Positions 16,697 through 25,310 are shown, numbered from the stretch's first letter. The stretch is 64,000 bases of DNA from Amycolatopsis jejuensis (GCF_000717335.1 NZ_JNYZ01000019.1:170894-234893); one strand, 5' to 3'. Program-made: numbers and translations. The notes: generated from the letters alone by a model not told the origin.

Positions 16697-17812
16697 TCAG
16701 ACGAAGGGGATGGCGTGGATGCTCGCCTTGTGCTCGCCGGCCGGGCTCCTGACCGTGAGCTCGGCGTCGTCGGCCACGGCCGAATCGACCAGGGCGACGG
16801 CGATGTTGCGGTCGAGGGCGTAGGACCACACCGCCCACCGGACGACCCCGACCTCCTTCCCGGTCGCGGAATCCTCGACCGGCCAGAACCATTCGAACAG
16901 CGGCCACTCGGCGGTGTCGGAGACCAGCCCGACCGTCTTGCGCTTCGGACCGCTTTCCCGCACCTTCCGCAGTGCGTCGCGGCCGATGAAGTCGTTCTTG
17001 TCCAGGTCGACGAGGCCGCCGAGACCGGCTTCGAAGAGGTCCATCCCGGAGTTGGTGGCGTACTGGGTGTCGAGGATTCCCTGCTCGACCGCGCGGTTGA
17101 GGTTCGGGCCGGTCACCAGGATGTCGTGTGCCCGGCCCGCCTCGCGAACGGCGTCCCAGGCTTCCGCGGCGCGGGCGGAGCCGAGCGGGTACACCTCGTA
17201 GCCCGACTCCTTGCTCCAGCCGGTGTTGGAAATGACGACGTCGACACCGGCCAGTTCGGTCACCACACAGCGAAAACGGCGAAGAGCATCCAGGTCGGCC
17301 GCGACGAGCGGGGCGAGCACCGCACGCGCCTTCGGACCCTGTACCTGGAACGGCGCGACATCCGCCTCGGCGACCTGCACGTCGTAACCACCGGCGAGGG
17401 CGAGCCCGTAGGCCCACAGGCTGACGTCCACATCGGAATGGGAGAACCAGATCACGTCCTCGTAGGGCCGGAGGATGATGATCTCGGACATGATCCGGCC
17501 GTGCTGATCGCAGAGCGGGGTGTACTTGCATCCGCCCACCGGCAGCCCGGACAGGTCCCGCGGGGCGAGGTAGTCCGCGAATTTCAGGGCGTCGGGCCCG
17601 CGGAATTCGGCCTGCCGTTCCGCGCCGACATCCCACAGCGTCACTCCGTGCACGATCGCGTCGTACTCGGCACGCGGGTCGTTGTCGTAGACGAACGGCA
17701 TGTACGTGTGGTTGTAGACGCCCCATTCGAGGGCGCCTTCGCGCAGCGTCCGGTCGAAATACGGGGAGCGGCGCGTGGTGTACATCAGGTTCTGGCGAAG
17801 GGGCTTGGACAC
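16697..17812 (-). CDS. GcvT/DmdA-like tetrahydrofolate-dependent demethylase
   Basis: 371 residues of the aminomethyltransferase (T-protein) fold: folate-binding domain about residues 15-260, C-terminal barrel about 280-370. The N-terminal pattern RRSPYFDRTLREG, WGVYNHTYMP, LWDVGAERQAEFRG and APRDLSGLPVGGCKY resembles DmdA (DMSP demethylase) more than glycine-cleavage GcvT. The position of the catalytic Asp of GcvT (GxxxDD) reads GRIMSE here, so the chemistry is unlikely to be glycine cleavage; no gcvH or gcvP is nearby. It probably moves a methyl from N, O or S to THF. Start GTG 17812 has AGGGAGA upstream. Confidence 0.82.
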   Translation of the reverse strand: MSKPLRQNLMYTTRRSPYFDRTLREGALEWGVYNHTYMPFVYDNDPRAEYDAIVHGVTLWDVGAERQAEFRGPDALKFADYLAPRDLSGLPVGGCKYTPLCDQHGRIMSEIIILRPYEDVIWFSHSDVDVSLWAYGLALAGGYDVQVAEADVAPFQVQGPKARAVLAPLVAADLDALRRFRCVVTELAGVDVVISNTGWSKESGYEVYPLGSARAAEAWDAVREAGRAHDILVTGPNLNRAVEQGILDTQYATNSGMDLFEAGLGGLVDLDKNDFIGRDALRKVRESGPKRKTVGLVSDTAEWPLFEWFWPVEDSATGKEVGVVRWAVWSYALDRNIAVALVDSAVADDAELTVRSPAGEHKASIHAIPFV

Positions 17813-17841
17813 GATGGGTCTCCCTGGTGTCGGTCGGGCTT

Positions 17842-18897
17842 TCAGTGCCGTAGTGGCGCGGTGTCGAAGTACTCGGTGAGCCGGGTGATCCGCCCGTCGG
17901 CGGTCTCGGCGATCATGGTGAACTCGAAGTCCAGGACGCTGCCGTCGGCGACGACCGTGGCCGTCATCCGGCCCTCGGCGCAGGCGCGGGCACCCGTACC
18001 GAGAACGGAATAGAGCTCGATCCGCACGTCGGCCAGCTCGTCCACGGCAGCCTGGTTGGTGGCGAGAATGTCGTCCGGTCCGATCAGCGGCCGTTCGTGC
18101 AGCGGATCGGTGAAGACCCCCTCGTCGGCGAAGAGACGGGCGATCGCCGCGTTGTCCTGCTTGATCCAGGCATCGCAAAGGCGGCGGATGGCTGCCGGTG
18201 CGTCCATGGCCGGTTCCTCCGTGTTCCGGGCGCGCAGGGGTGAATTGAGCACGGTGATGCGCGCGGGGTCACCGGTCAGGGAGCCGTCGGAGATCGGTCC
18301 GGAGCCCAATGCCCGCGCGAACTCGAGGTGCTCCCGAGTCGTGGCCGGGTGGAAACCGGTGTCGTGCAGCAAGACGACGCTCGACTCGCTCACCCCGCAC
18401 CATCCGAGCACCCCGGTCCGCAGGAGCGAGTCGAGCCCGTCGGCGTAGCCGCGCCGGGCGAAGCTCCCGGCGGAACCACCGGTGGTCAGAAGGATCAGGT
18501 AGGGCCGCGGTGGCAGCAAGCTGCCTTCGGGGTCGTTGGCGAACTCGTAGGCCCACCCGTTGCTCCAGACCCGGTCGAACCAGCCTTTGAGCATTGCGGG
18601 AAATCCGAGCCACCACAGCGGGCTCATGATCACGATGGCATCGGCCCGTTCGATCCGCGCCTGCTCGTCGAGAATGCGGCGGGACAGCGCACCACCCTCG
18701 AACTGGACGTAGTCCCCGGCGTGGAACACCGGGTCGAACTTCTCCCGGTAAAGGTCCGCGACCTCGTAGGTCCGCCCCGTTTCGGCGAGCCCGGCCGTGT
18801 ACTCGGCGAGCAGCTGCGCACCGAAGGAATCGTCGCGCGGGTGGCAGAACACGACGAGGACGTGCTCGGCGGTGGTCTCCGCATCCGGTTCAGACAT
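17842..18897 (-). CDS. Flavodoxin-fold NAD(P)H dehydrogenase fused to a SnoaL-like domain
   Basis: 351 residues. Residues about 12-215 match NAD(P)H:quinone oxidoreductase/flavodoxin-2 proteins (HVLVVFCHPRDDSFGAQLL, IVIMSPLWWLGFPAMLKGWF, LLTTGGSAGSF). Residues about 231-351 form a SnoaL/NTF2-like domain (IRRLCDAWIKQDNAAIARLF, FTDPLHERPLIG). The junction encodes a Met with a GGAGG box seven bases before it (ATG 18207), so a free 121-residue SnoaL protein may also be made. The start overlaps the purU stop by 8 nt. It probably delivers electrons or reduces an intermediate; the substrate is unknown. Confidence 0.85.
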   Translation of the reverse strand: MSEPDAETTAEHVLVVFCHPRDDSFGAQLLAEYTAGLAETGRTYEVADLYREKFDPVFHAGDYVQFEGGALSRRILDEQARIERADAIVIMSPLWWLGFPAMLKGWFDRVWSNGWAYEFANDPEGSLLPPRPYLILLTTGGSAGSFARRGYADGLDSLLRTGVLGWCGVSESSVVLLHDTGFHPATTREHLEFARALGSGPISDGSLTGDPARITVLNSPLRARNTEEPAMDAPAAIRRLCDAWIKQDNAAIARLFADEGVFTDPLHERPLIGPDDILATNQAAVDELADVRIELYSVLGTGARACAEGRMTATVVADGSVLDFEFTMIAETADGRITRLTEYFDTAPLRH

Positions 18898-19774
18898 GGA
18901 TGATGGTCCGGTTGCGATGCACGTGGACGCGGTCCTCCACGTGCAGTTCGACCGCTCTGGCCAGCACGGTCCGTTCGATGTTCTTGCCCCGCTTGGCCAT
19001 CGTGGCCGCGTCGTCGGTGTGGCCGACGTGCTCGACGTCCTGTGCGATGATGGGGCCCGCGTCGAGTTCCGGCGTCGCGTAGTGCGCGGTGGCGCCGATG
19101 ATCTTCACCCCGCGTTCGTAAGCCCGCCGATACGGCTGTGCTCCCACGAAGGCGGGAAGCAGTGAATGGTGGATGTTGATGACCGGCACGCGGGCCCGGT
19201 CGAGAAAATCGTCCGTGAGGATTTGCATGTAGCGCGCCAGCACGACGAAATCCACCGCCGATTCCCGGAGCAGATCCAGGATCTGCGCCTCGGGCCGTTT
19301 CCTGTTCTCCGGGTCGGCGGGAACATAGTGGTACGGCACCCCGAAATGCTCCGCGGCCGAACGCAGCTTGTCGTGGTTCGAGATGACGAGGGGAATGTCG
19401 ACGGCCAGATCGTCGTTGCGGGCGCGCCAGAGCAGATCGAGGACGCAGTGGTCACTGGTCGAGCAGAGCACCGCCATTCTCTTGCGCCGAGCGGCGGGCC
19501 AGACCTGGTATTCCAGGTCGAGCGTCTCGGCGAGCTGAGCCAGCCGGGCATGGACCGCGTCGGCTTTTCCCGGCCGGACGTCGACCACGAGGCGGAGGAA
19601 GAACGCGCCGCCCTCGGGTTCGGTGCTGAACTGGCTGGACTCGCGGATGTTGCAGCCGAGCTCGCTCAGCGCGGTCGAAAGCGCGGACACCAGACCGGGC
19701 CGGTCGGCGCACGACGCCCGGATCCGCAGTGTCCCGGCCCCCGTCTGCGCAGGGCCCGCGAAGTGATTGTTCAT
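18890..19774 (-). CDS. purU: Formyltetrahydrofolate deformylase PurU
   Basis: Hydrolyses 10-formyl-THF to formate and THF. 294 residues: N-terminal ACT domain (about 16-90, CADRPGLVSALSTALSELG) and formyl transferase domain with RKRMAVLCSTSDHCVLDLLW, the catalytic NIHHSLLPAF and HYATPELDAGPIIAQ. I start it at ATG 19774 (MNNHFAG); the longer frame reaches into the divergent PucR gene. There is no clear ribosome site, so the transcript may be leaderless. It is the first gene of the minus-strand folate run. With FolD and MTHFR nearby it would complete release of a one-carbon unit as formate. Confidence 0.92.
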   Translation of the reverse strand: MNNHFAGPAQTGAGTLRIRASCADRPGLVSALSTALSELGCNIRESSQFSTEPEGGAFFLRLVVDVRPGKADAVHARLAQLAETLDLEYQVWPAARRKRMAVLCSTSDHCVLDLLWRARNDDLAVDIPLVISNHDKLRSAAEHFGVPYHYVPADPENRKRPEAQILDLLRESAVDFVVLARYMQILTDDFLDRARVPVINIHHSLLPAFVGAQPYRRAYERGVKIIGATAHYATPELDAGPIIAQDVEHVGHTDDAATMAKRGKNIERTVLARAVELHVEDRVHVHRNRTIIHV

Positions 19775-19909
19775 GATGTGTTTCGCCACCGGAGGGTCGA
19801 AGGTGGGCGGGCGGTGGAAGCCACGCCGTAATGCGGGACAACTATCCGGGACCGCCTGCCGGGGCCGCATTGTGCACGCGACCAACGATCGGGCCGTCGC
19901 ACCGGGCGG

Positions 19910-21100
19910 ATGAACGACCAGCCGGTACGGACCGCTCCGGAGTGGACGAATCGCCGCGGGCGGATGAAGATGCAGTCCGTGACCCAAGCGGACGACATGC
20001 TCGCGATGAGCCGGGCGCTCACCGACGGGACCGGGCTCGCGGGCGTGGTCACCATCCTGCGGCGGGTCACGTCGGCCCCCGCCGCATTCGTGGACCTGCG
20101 GGGAAGCCTGCTCGCGTCGGCACCCACGCGCGCCCAGTGGCCGTTGCCGGAACTGCGGTCCTGGCGGCCCGGAGTCCGCCACGTCGGTGACCCGGCGCTG
20201 GCGGTGGAGCCGGTGGCGCTGGACGGCGACGTGGTCGCGCTGCTGGTGGTCCGCCCCTGCGCCGGGCAGGAGGCCGTGTTCCGGGTCGCCGCCGAACTGG
20301 CTTCTCTCGAGCTCGCCCGGCTGCAGGCCCTCCTCACCGGCCGGCGCGAGATGGCCGGTCAGATCCTCGAGGACGTCTTCACCGGACGCAGCCGGGGCCG
20401 CGAGGCCAGGGAGCGGCTGGCCTCGCTCGGGATCGAATCCGGGGCACCGGCAGGACATTCGGTGCTCGTCGGCCGGACGGCCCGGTCCGGCGCGCAGCTG
20501 CGGACCCGGCCGTGGAACCTGCACTCGCTGCTTGCCGGGCGTGGCGATCCCTACGTCCGGGCCACCGTCGGGAACGATCTCGTGCTGGTGGTACCGGGCT
20601 CGGACTCACTCGTCACGGTCGCCCGCATGCTGCTGCAGCACCTGCGAATGCTGGACAGCGCGGCCTCGGTCGGGATCGGCCCGGCCGCATCCGACCCGGT
20701 GTCCCTCTCGATGAGCTATCACCAGGCACGGGATGCGGCGGCACCGGACGGAGTGCACCACGCCCGGCCGCTCAACCTGGGGTACCTGCTGCTCGGCTCG
20801 GCCGACACGCTGCCGATGCGGGAGTTCGTGGAGCGCGCGCTGGAACCGCTGACCGCCCACGACACGCGCACCGGCAGCGAACTGCTCCGTTCACTGGTCG
20901 TCTACCTCGACTGCGACTGCTCGATTTCCCAGGCCGCCGACCGGCTGTTCGTCCATCGGAACACCCTTCGCCACCGGCTGAACATCATCAGCGAGCTGAC
21001 CGGATGGTCACCGGACACCTTCGACGGGCGCATGCACTTCTGGATCGCCACCCGGCCTGCCGCTAGGGTGGGTTTCGAGAGCGAGGGGACGATCGAATGA
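19910..21100 (+). CDS. PucR/CdaR family transcriptional regulator
   Basis: 396 residues with a GGDEF-like central region and a C-terminal PucR-type helix-turn-helix (SISQAADRLFVHRNTLRHRL, then SELTGW). Such regulators often control purine, allantoin or amino acid catabolism. It is divergent from the purU-pabB run across 135 bp and is the best candidate regulator of that operon. The start is uncertain: ATG 19910 or ATG 19964 (MKMQSVTQ), each behind gggcgg. It overlaps the VOC gene by 4 nt. Confidence 0.85.
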   Translation: MNDQPVRTAPEWTNRRGRMKMQSVTQADDMLAMSRALTDGTGLAGVVTILRRVTSAPAAFVDLRGSLLASAPTRAQWPLPELRSWRPGVRHVGDPALAVEPVALDGDVVALLVVRPCAGQEAVFRVAAELASLELARLQALLTGRREMAGQILEDVFTGRSRGREARERLASLGIESGAPAGHSVLVGRTARSGAQLRTRPWNLHSLLAGRGDPYVRATVGNDLVLVVPGSDSLVTVARMLLQHLRMLDSAASVGIGPAASDPVSLSMSYHQARDAAAPDGVHHARPLNLGYLLLGSADTLPMREFVERALEPLTAHDTRTGSELLRSLVVYLDCDCSISQAADRLFVHRNTLRHRLNIISELTGWSPDTFDGRMHFWIATRPAARVGFESEGTIE

Positions 21101-21843
21101 CCACCGAGCAGCCGCCCTGGTGCGTCGGCGTGCGCACGCTGCGGCTCGATACGCCGGATCCCGGTGCCGCGGAAGCCTTCTACGAAACTCTCACCTACCC
21201 GGCGGAACGTGCCGCGGTGCGCGTGCAGGTCAGCCCGCACCGCCACCCCGGCACCGCGCGATGGATCGTCGGGTTCGGTGTCACCGATCTCGCCGGTGCG
21301 GCCGGTGTATGTGCGGACCTCGGCGCGAAAGTCGTTGCCGGGCCGGACGGGTCGTACCTCGTGGCGGACCCGCAGGGAATCACCTTCGAGCTGGTCGGTG
21401 CCGAGCCCGCACCGGGCGAGCCGGCCGGGCGCGGCGACGTCGTCCTCGCCGATGTCTACACCCGCGATGTCGAAACGGCGACGGCCTTCTACTCGGCCGC
21501 GCTCCGGTTGCGGGTCGATCTCCTGCCCGACGAGCCCGTCGACTACACGATGTTGTCCGCAGGCGGGCAGCACCTCGCCGGGGTGCTCGACATGACGTCG
21601 TTTCTCGACCCGGCGACCGAGGACCACTGGATGCCGTACTTCCATTTTCCGGACATCGACGCGGGGATCGAACGGGCCACCGCGCTCGGCGCTTGGGTGG
21701 TCGTGCCGAGAACGGCCAGCCCGACCGGAGACTACGCACTGCTGCAGGACAGCTGGGGATGCCTCTTCGGGATCTGGGACGCCCAGACCCGGCACCGCAG
21801 CCCCGGAAGCCACGGCGCCGCGGCGCATCCGTCAGCCCGGTGA
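21097..21843 (+). CDS. VOC superfamily protein (glyoxalase/dioxygenase fold), two domains
   Basis: 248 residues with two vicinal-oxygen-chelate modules, about 8-110 (VRTLRLDTPDPGAAEAFYET) and 122-230 (VYTRDVETATAFYSAALRL... DSWGCLFGIWD). The second module keeps the usual FxFxVxDID-like strand (YFHFPDIDAGIERATALG). Members include glyoxalases, epimerases and extradiol-type dioxygenases; some, like this one, lack a clear full metal triad, so a binding role is also possible. It is coupled to the PucR gene and its 3' end overlaps the convergent folP end by 12 nt. Confidence 0.85.
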   Translation: MTTEQPPWCVGVRTLRLDTPDPGAAEAFYETLTYPAERAAVRVQVSPHRHPGTARWIVGFGVTDLAGAAGVCADLGAKVVAGPDGSYLVADPQGITFELVGAEPAPGEPAGRGDVVLADVYTRDVETATAFYSAALRLRVDLLPDEPVDYTMLSAGGQHLAGVLDMTSFLDPATEDHWMPYFHFPDIDAGIERATALGAWVVVPRTASPTGDYALLQDSWGCLFGIWDAQTRHRSPGSHGAAAHPSAR

Positions 21844-22686
21844 CCCGGCCGCCGACTGCCACGCGGCCCACGTACCGAGCGCGATCCTGGTCATTTCCAC
21901 ATCATGCACGCGCACTCCCCACACCTGGTGCTGCGCGGCAAGCACGCTCAAGACCGCGGTCGGCAGGTCCCGGCCGCTCGGCGCGGCACCGGCCGGGACC
22001 AGGCCGGCGAGGAAACGCTTGCGCGACGCGCCGATCAGCACCGGATGGCCGAGCTCCTGCAGCCGGTCCAAGCGGCTGAGCAGGTGCCAGTTGTGCGGCG
22101 CCCGTTTGGCGAACCCGAGGCCCGGGTCCAGCACGATCCGGCCGGGCGGGACCCCGGCCTGCACCGCCGCAGCCGCGCGCGCCGCGAGTTCCCGGCAGAC
22201 CTCCTCGACCGGGTCGGCGTAGTCCGCGTAGTTGCGCATCGTCTGCGGCGTGCCGCGCCAATGCCCGATGACGTAAGCGATCCCGGCGTCGGCGACTGCT
22301 GCTGCCATCGCGGGGTCGGCGAGACCTCCCGAAACGTCATTGACGAAGGACGCGCCAAGCTCAGCCGCCGCCTTCGCCGTTTCCGCGTGCAGCGTGTCGA
22401 TCGAGACGACAACACCTGCGGCAGCAAGGTTTTTCACGACGCCGAGCACTCGCGCCTGCTCCTCCGCCGCGGAGATCGGCCGGGCACCCGGCCGGGTCGA
22501 CTCGCCGCCGACGTCGATGATGTCGGCGCCCGCCGCGACGAGCGCCTTGCCGTGCGCAATCGCCGCCGACTCCGCAAGGTGCGCACCGCCGTCGCTGAAC
22601 GAATCAGGCGTGACGTTGACGATGCCCATGATCAACGGTCTCCGCGGGTACGTGTCCCATGTGGACATAGTGGGTGCGGGCAGCAT
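21832..22686 (-). CDS. folP: Dihydropteroate synthase FolP
   Basis: Condenses p-aminobenzoate with hydroxymethyl-dihydropterin diphosphate. 284 residues with the two DHPS signatures IMGIVNVTPDSFSDGG and DIIDVGGESTRPGA, plus FVNDVSGG, the HW segment, LDPGLGFAKR and IGASRKRFL. The start ATG 22686 overlaps the folD stop (TGATG). The usual folE, folB and folK partners are not here; instead it is paired with folD, so it serves this local folate island or is a second copy. Whether a housekeeping folP exists elsewhere in the genome cannot be seen here. Confidence 0.92.
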   Translation of the reverse strand: MLPAPTMSTWDTYPRRPLIMGIVNVTPDSFSDGGAHLAESAAIAHGKALVAAGADIIDVGGESTRPGARPISAAEEQARVLGVVKNLAAAGVVVSIDTLHAETAKAAAELGASFVNDVSGGLADPAMAAAVADAGIAYVIGHWRGTPQTMRNYADYADPVEEVCRELAARAAAAVQAGVPPGRIVLDPGLGFAKRAPHNWHLLSRLDRLQELGHPVLIGASRKRFLAGLVPAGAAPSGRDLPTAVLSVLAAQHQVWGVRVHDVEMTRIALGTWAAWQSAAGSPG

Positions 22687-23534
22687 CAACCCAGGCCGGC
22701 CGCGGCCTGCAGGGTGTTCGCCAGGAGCATGGCGATGGTCATCGGCCCCACCCCGCCCGGCACCGGCGTGATCCACGACGCACGGGCCGCGACCTCGTCG
22801 AACTGCACGTCCCCGGCGAGCCCGTCCGGAGTGCGATGGATGCCGACGTCCACGACCACCGCGCCCTCGCGGACGTGCTTCGCCGTGATCAGCCCCTCCC
22901 GTCCGGCCGCGGCGACCACGATGTCCGCCTCGCGCGTGACTGCGGCGAGGTCGGCAGTGCGGGAGTGCGCGACCGTCACCGTCGCGTTGCGGTGCAGGAG
23001 CATCTGCGCGAGCGGAGCTCCCACGAGCTGCGACCGCCCGACCACCGCGACGTGCTTTCCCGGCAGGTCGATGCCCGCTGCGTCGAGGAGTGCGATCACC
23101 CCCGACGGGGTGCAGGGCCGCAGGCCGGGGGCGGCGCGGCTGAGCAGCCCGGCGCTCGTCGTAGTCAGGCCGTCGACATCCTTCCCCGCCGGAATGCGCT
23201 CGATCAGCGACGCGCTGTCCTTGCCGGCAGGCAAGGGAAGCTGGAGGAGAATGCCCGACACGCGCGGGTCGGCCGCGAGGTCGTCGAGTACCGCCGCGAT
23301 CTCCCGTTCCGGCGCCGGACCCGGCAGATGGTGGTGGAAATCGGCGATCCCTGCCGCCGCCGCCATCTTGCGCTTGCTGGCGACGTAAACGTGGCTCGCC
23401 GGGTCGTCGCCGACGAGCACCGTCGCCAGCCCGGGCGCGGTTCCGGTCCGGCCGGTGAAGGCGGCGGCCTTCTCCCGGGTCTGCGCACGGACCTCGGCAG
23501 CCAGCCGCTTCCCGTCCAGGATCTGGGCGTTCAT
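22686..23534 (-). CDS. folD: Methylenetetrahydrofolate dehydrogenase/cyclohydrolase FolD
   Basis: Bifunctional NADP-dependent oxidation of 5,10-methylene-THF to methenyl-THF and hydrolysis to 10-formyl-THF. 282 residues, the normal length. Motifs: SHVYVASKRKMAA with the catalytic Lys, GILLQLPLP, GKDVDGLT, CTPSGVIALL, the Rossmann HVAVVGRSQLVGAPLA and the end PVPGGVGPMTIAML. The start ATG 23534 has GGGAGG about ten bases upstream. With MTHFR and PurU in the neighbouring run it completes methyl-THF oxidation to formate. It is followed by folP with a 1-nt overlap. Confidence 0.93.
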   Translation of the reverse strand: MNAQILDGKRLAAEVRAQTREKAAAFTGRTGTAPGLATVLVGDDPASHVYVASKRKMAAAAGIADFHHHLPGPAPEREIAAVLDDLAADPRVSGILLQLPLPAGKDSASLIERIPAGKDVDGLTTTSAGLLSRAAPGLRPCTPSGVIALLDAAGIDLPGKHVAVVGRSQLVGAPLAQMLLHRNATVTVAHSRTADLAAVTREADIVVAAAGREGLITAKHVREGAVVVDVGIHRTPDGLAGDVQFDEVAARASWITPVPGGVGPMTIAMLLANTLQAAAGLG

Positions 23535-23657
23535 GCCGGAAAAGCCTCCCTTGGCTCGACATCTACCAAGGAACAGCATGACAATCCCACCGGGATCCGC
23601 ATAACATCGATCCGCGGCGCAGCCCATCGATTTCCGCGATACTGCTTCGGTCCCGCG

Positions 23658-24608
23658 TCACAAATCGAGGACCAGCAACGGTCCCTTGCTGCGCGACACA
23701 CACGGCAGGATGACGTCGCCGCGCTGTTGTTCCTCGTCGGTCAGGACGTCGTCTCGGTGGTCCGGTTCGCCCGACAGCACGCGGACCTCGCAGGTGCCGC
23801 AGATACCCGCCCGGCACGAGTTGTCCAGTTCCACTCCGGCCGCTTCGATCGCGTCCAGCAACGGCTCGTACTCGCCGACGGTGAGGCGGATTCCAGTGCG
23901 CTGCAACAACACCTCGAAGCTACCAGCGACCGGAGGCACCTCCGCAGCGAAGCGCTCCCGGTGCAGTGCACCCGCTGGCCACGCGGCACACGCGCGCTCC
24001 ACGGCGGACAGCATCGGGCCTGGCCCGCAGGAGTAGACCACCGTGCCGTCCGAGGGGACTGCGAGCAGCCCGTCGAGATCGGGCAGCCCGGCCTCGTCCT
24101 GCGGGACGATCGTGAGTTCGCCGCCCGGAACGGCCGACAGCTCGTCGGCGAAAGCCATCGACGTCCGGGTCCGCCCGCCGTAGACGAGGTGCCACGGGCG
24201 GCCCAGCTCGGCTGCCCGGCGCACCATCGGCAGGATCGGCGTGATCCCGATGCCCCCGGCGACGAACAGGTACCGCTCGGCGTCGACGAGCGGAAACCGG
24301 TTGCGCGGGCCGCGAACCCGCAGCCGGTCCCCCGCGCGGACCTCGTCGTGGATCCGGGCCGACCCGCCTTGCCCGTCCGGCTCGCGCAGCACCGCGATCC
24401 GCCAAGTGCCCGAAGACTGCAGGCCGCACAAGGAGTACTGCCGCAGCAAGCCCGGGCCGAGGTCGACGTCGAGGTGCGCACCCGGCTCCCACCGAGGCAG
24501 GTCCGCAGCGATGAGCGTCAACGCCACGACGTCGTCGGCGCACCTTTCGACTGCCGCCACCACGACCGTGCGCCAGTCGTCCGGGGCGGGCACCGGCTCA
24601 CCGGTCAC
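23658..24608 (-). CDS. VanB-type flavin/[2Fe-2S] oxidoreductase (oxygenase reductase)
   Basis: 316 residues in the class IA reductase order: flavin domain (about 10-100, with RQYSLCG), NAD domain (about 108-215, LFVAGGIGITPILPM, YSCGPGPML) and a C-terminal plant-type [2Fe-2S] ferredoxin domain with CRAGICGTC and a fourth Cys in LPCVSRSKG. Such proteins pass electrons from NADH to an oxygenase. The upstream gene, which overlaps by 11 nt, encodes a ferritin-like diiron protein, the likely partner, although VanB-type reductases usually serve Rieske oxygenases. Confidence 0.88.
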   Translation of the reverse strand: MTGEPVPAPDDWRTVVVAAVERCADDVVALTLIAADLPRWEPGAHLDVDLGPGLLRQYSLCGLQSSGTWRIAVLREPDGQGGSARIHDEVRAGDRLRVRGPRNRFPLVDAERYLFVAGGIGITPILPMVRRAAELGRPWHLVYGGRTRTSMAFADELSAVPGGELTIVPQDEAGLPDLDGLLAVPSDGTVVYSCGPGPMLSAVERACAAWPAGALHRERFAAEVPPVAGSFEVLLQRTGIRLTVGEYEPLLDAIEAAGVELDNSCRAGICGTCEVRVLSGEPDHRDDVLTDEEQQRGDVILPCVSRSKGPLLVLDL

Positions 24609-25290
24609 TGCCGGCCTTGACCGACTCGGGGGTGAACGTCCGCCAGGCGATGTCCCGCATCCCGCGCATGGCGTACAGGATTTCCTCGCGGTCCTCGTCG
24701 GTCTCGACGTAGGTCGCCATCATCTGCAGTCCGAGGCCGACGTGGAACTTCTCGTCCTTCTCGATCTGCCGGTAGATCCGCGTGACCTCGGTCAGCTGGT
24801 GCCGCTCCGCACCGCGGAAGGTCGGTTCGAAGCTGCCCGACGCCGAGGTCTCGGAGAGGTTCCACGCGGCGACCGCGGAAAGCGGGTGCCGGTCGAGGCA
24901 TTCCCACAGGAACCGGCTCCACGGCTCGGCTTCCGCGGGCACGGTCGTGGGCACCTTCCCGCCCAGCGACTCGATCGCCTTGCCGACCATGTCGTAGTGC
25001 TCGGCCTCCTGGAACGACTGCTTGGCCAGCAACGTGAGGTGCCGCCGCTCGAACTGCATGCCGTACCGGCTGATCTCCTCGTTGAGCAGGTACACGTAGT
25101 CGATCTCGCGCCAGCACCGCGGGACCAGCCAGGCGGCCAGCCGCGCCGGGTCCGGGTCCTCGTCGTAGGAGGCGAAGAACGCCTCGGTCGCCTCGGCGGT
25201 GGCGACCTGCACCGACTCCAGCAGCTCGTCCAGCTCGGCCTTGATCGGCTCCAGCCCGTTCCCGCCCCTGACGTTGCGCACGTCGGCCAT
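24598..25290 (-). CDS. Ferritin-like diiron protein, probable oxygenase component
   Basis: 230 residues, predicted all-helical. Two ExxH motifs are visible (E95-x2-H98 in SFQEAEHYD; E180-x2-H183 in KDEKFHVG) with further Glu residues in the preceding helices (REIDYVYLLNEE; NLSETSASGSFE), the ligand pattern of a carboxylate-bridged diiron four-helix bundle. It is coupled to a VanB-type reductase, suggesting an O2-activating oxygenase or N-oxygenase. ATG 25290 with GGAGG six bases upstream is preferred to the in-frame ATGs at 25323 and 25362, which lie in the operator. The substrate is unknown. Confidence 0.78.
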   Translation of the reverse strand: MADVRNVRGGNGLEPIKAELDELLESVQVATAEATEAFFASYDEDPDPARLAAWLVPRCWREIDYVYLLNEEISRYGMQFERRHLTLLAKQSFQEAEHYDMVGKAIESLGGKVPTTVPAEAEPWSRFLWECLDRHPLSAVAAWNLSETSASGSFEPTFRGAERHQLTEVTRIYRQIEKDEKFHVGLGLQMMATYVETDEDREEILYAMRGMRDIAWRTFTPESVKAGSDR

Positions 25291-25310
25291 CGCGTCCTCC
25301 ACTTCGAGGT

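Noticed and set aside
16697..17812. Glycine-cleavage T-protein (gcvT)
   Set aside because: No gcvP or gcvH is nearby, the usual catalytic Asp pattern is missing and the N-terminal motifs fit DmdA-like proteins better.
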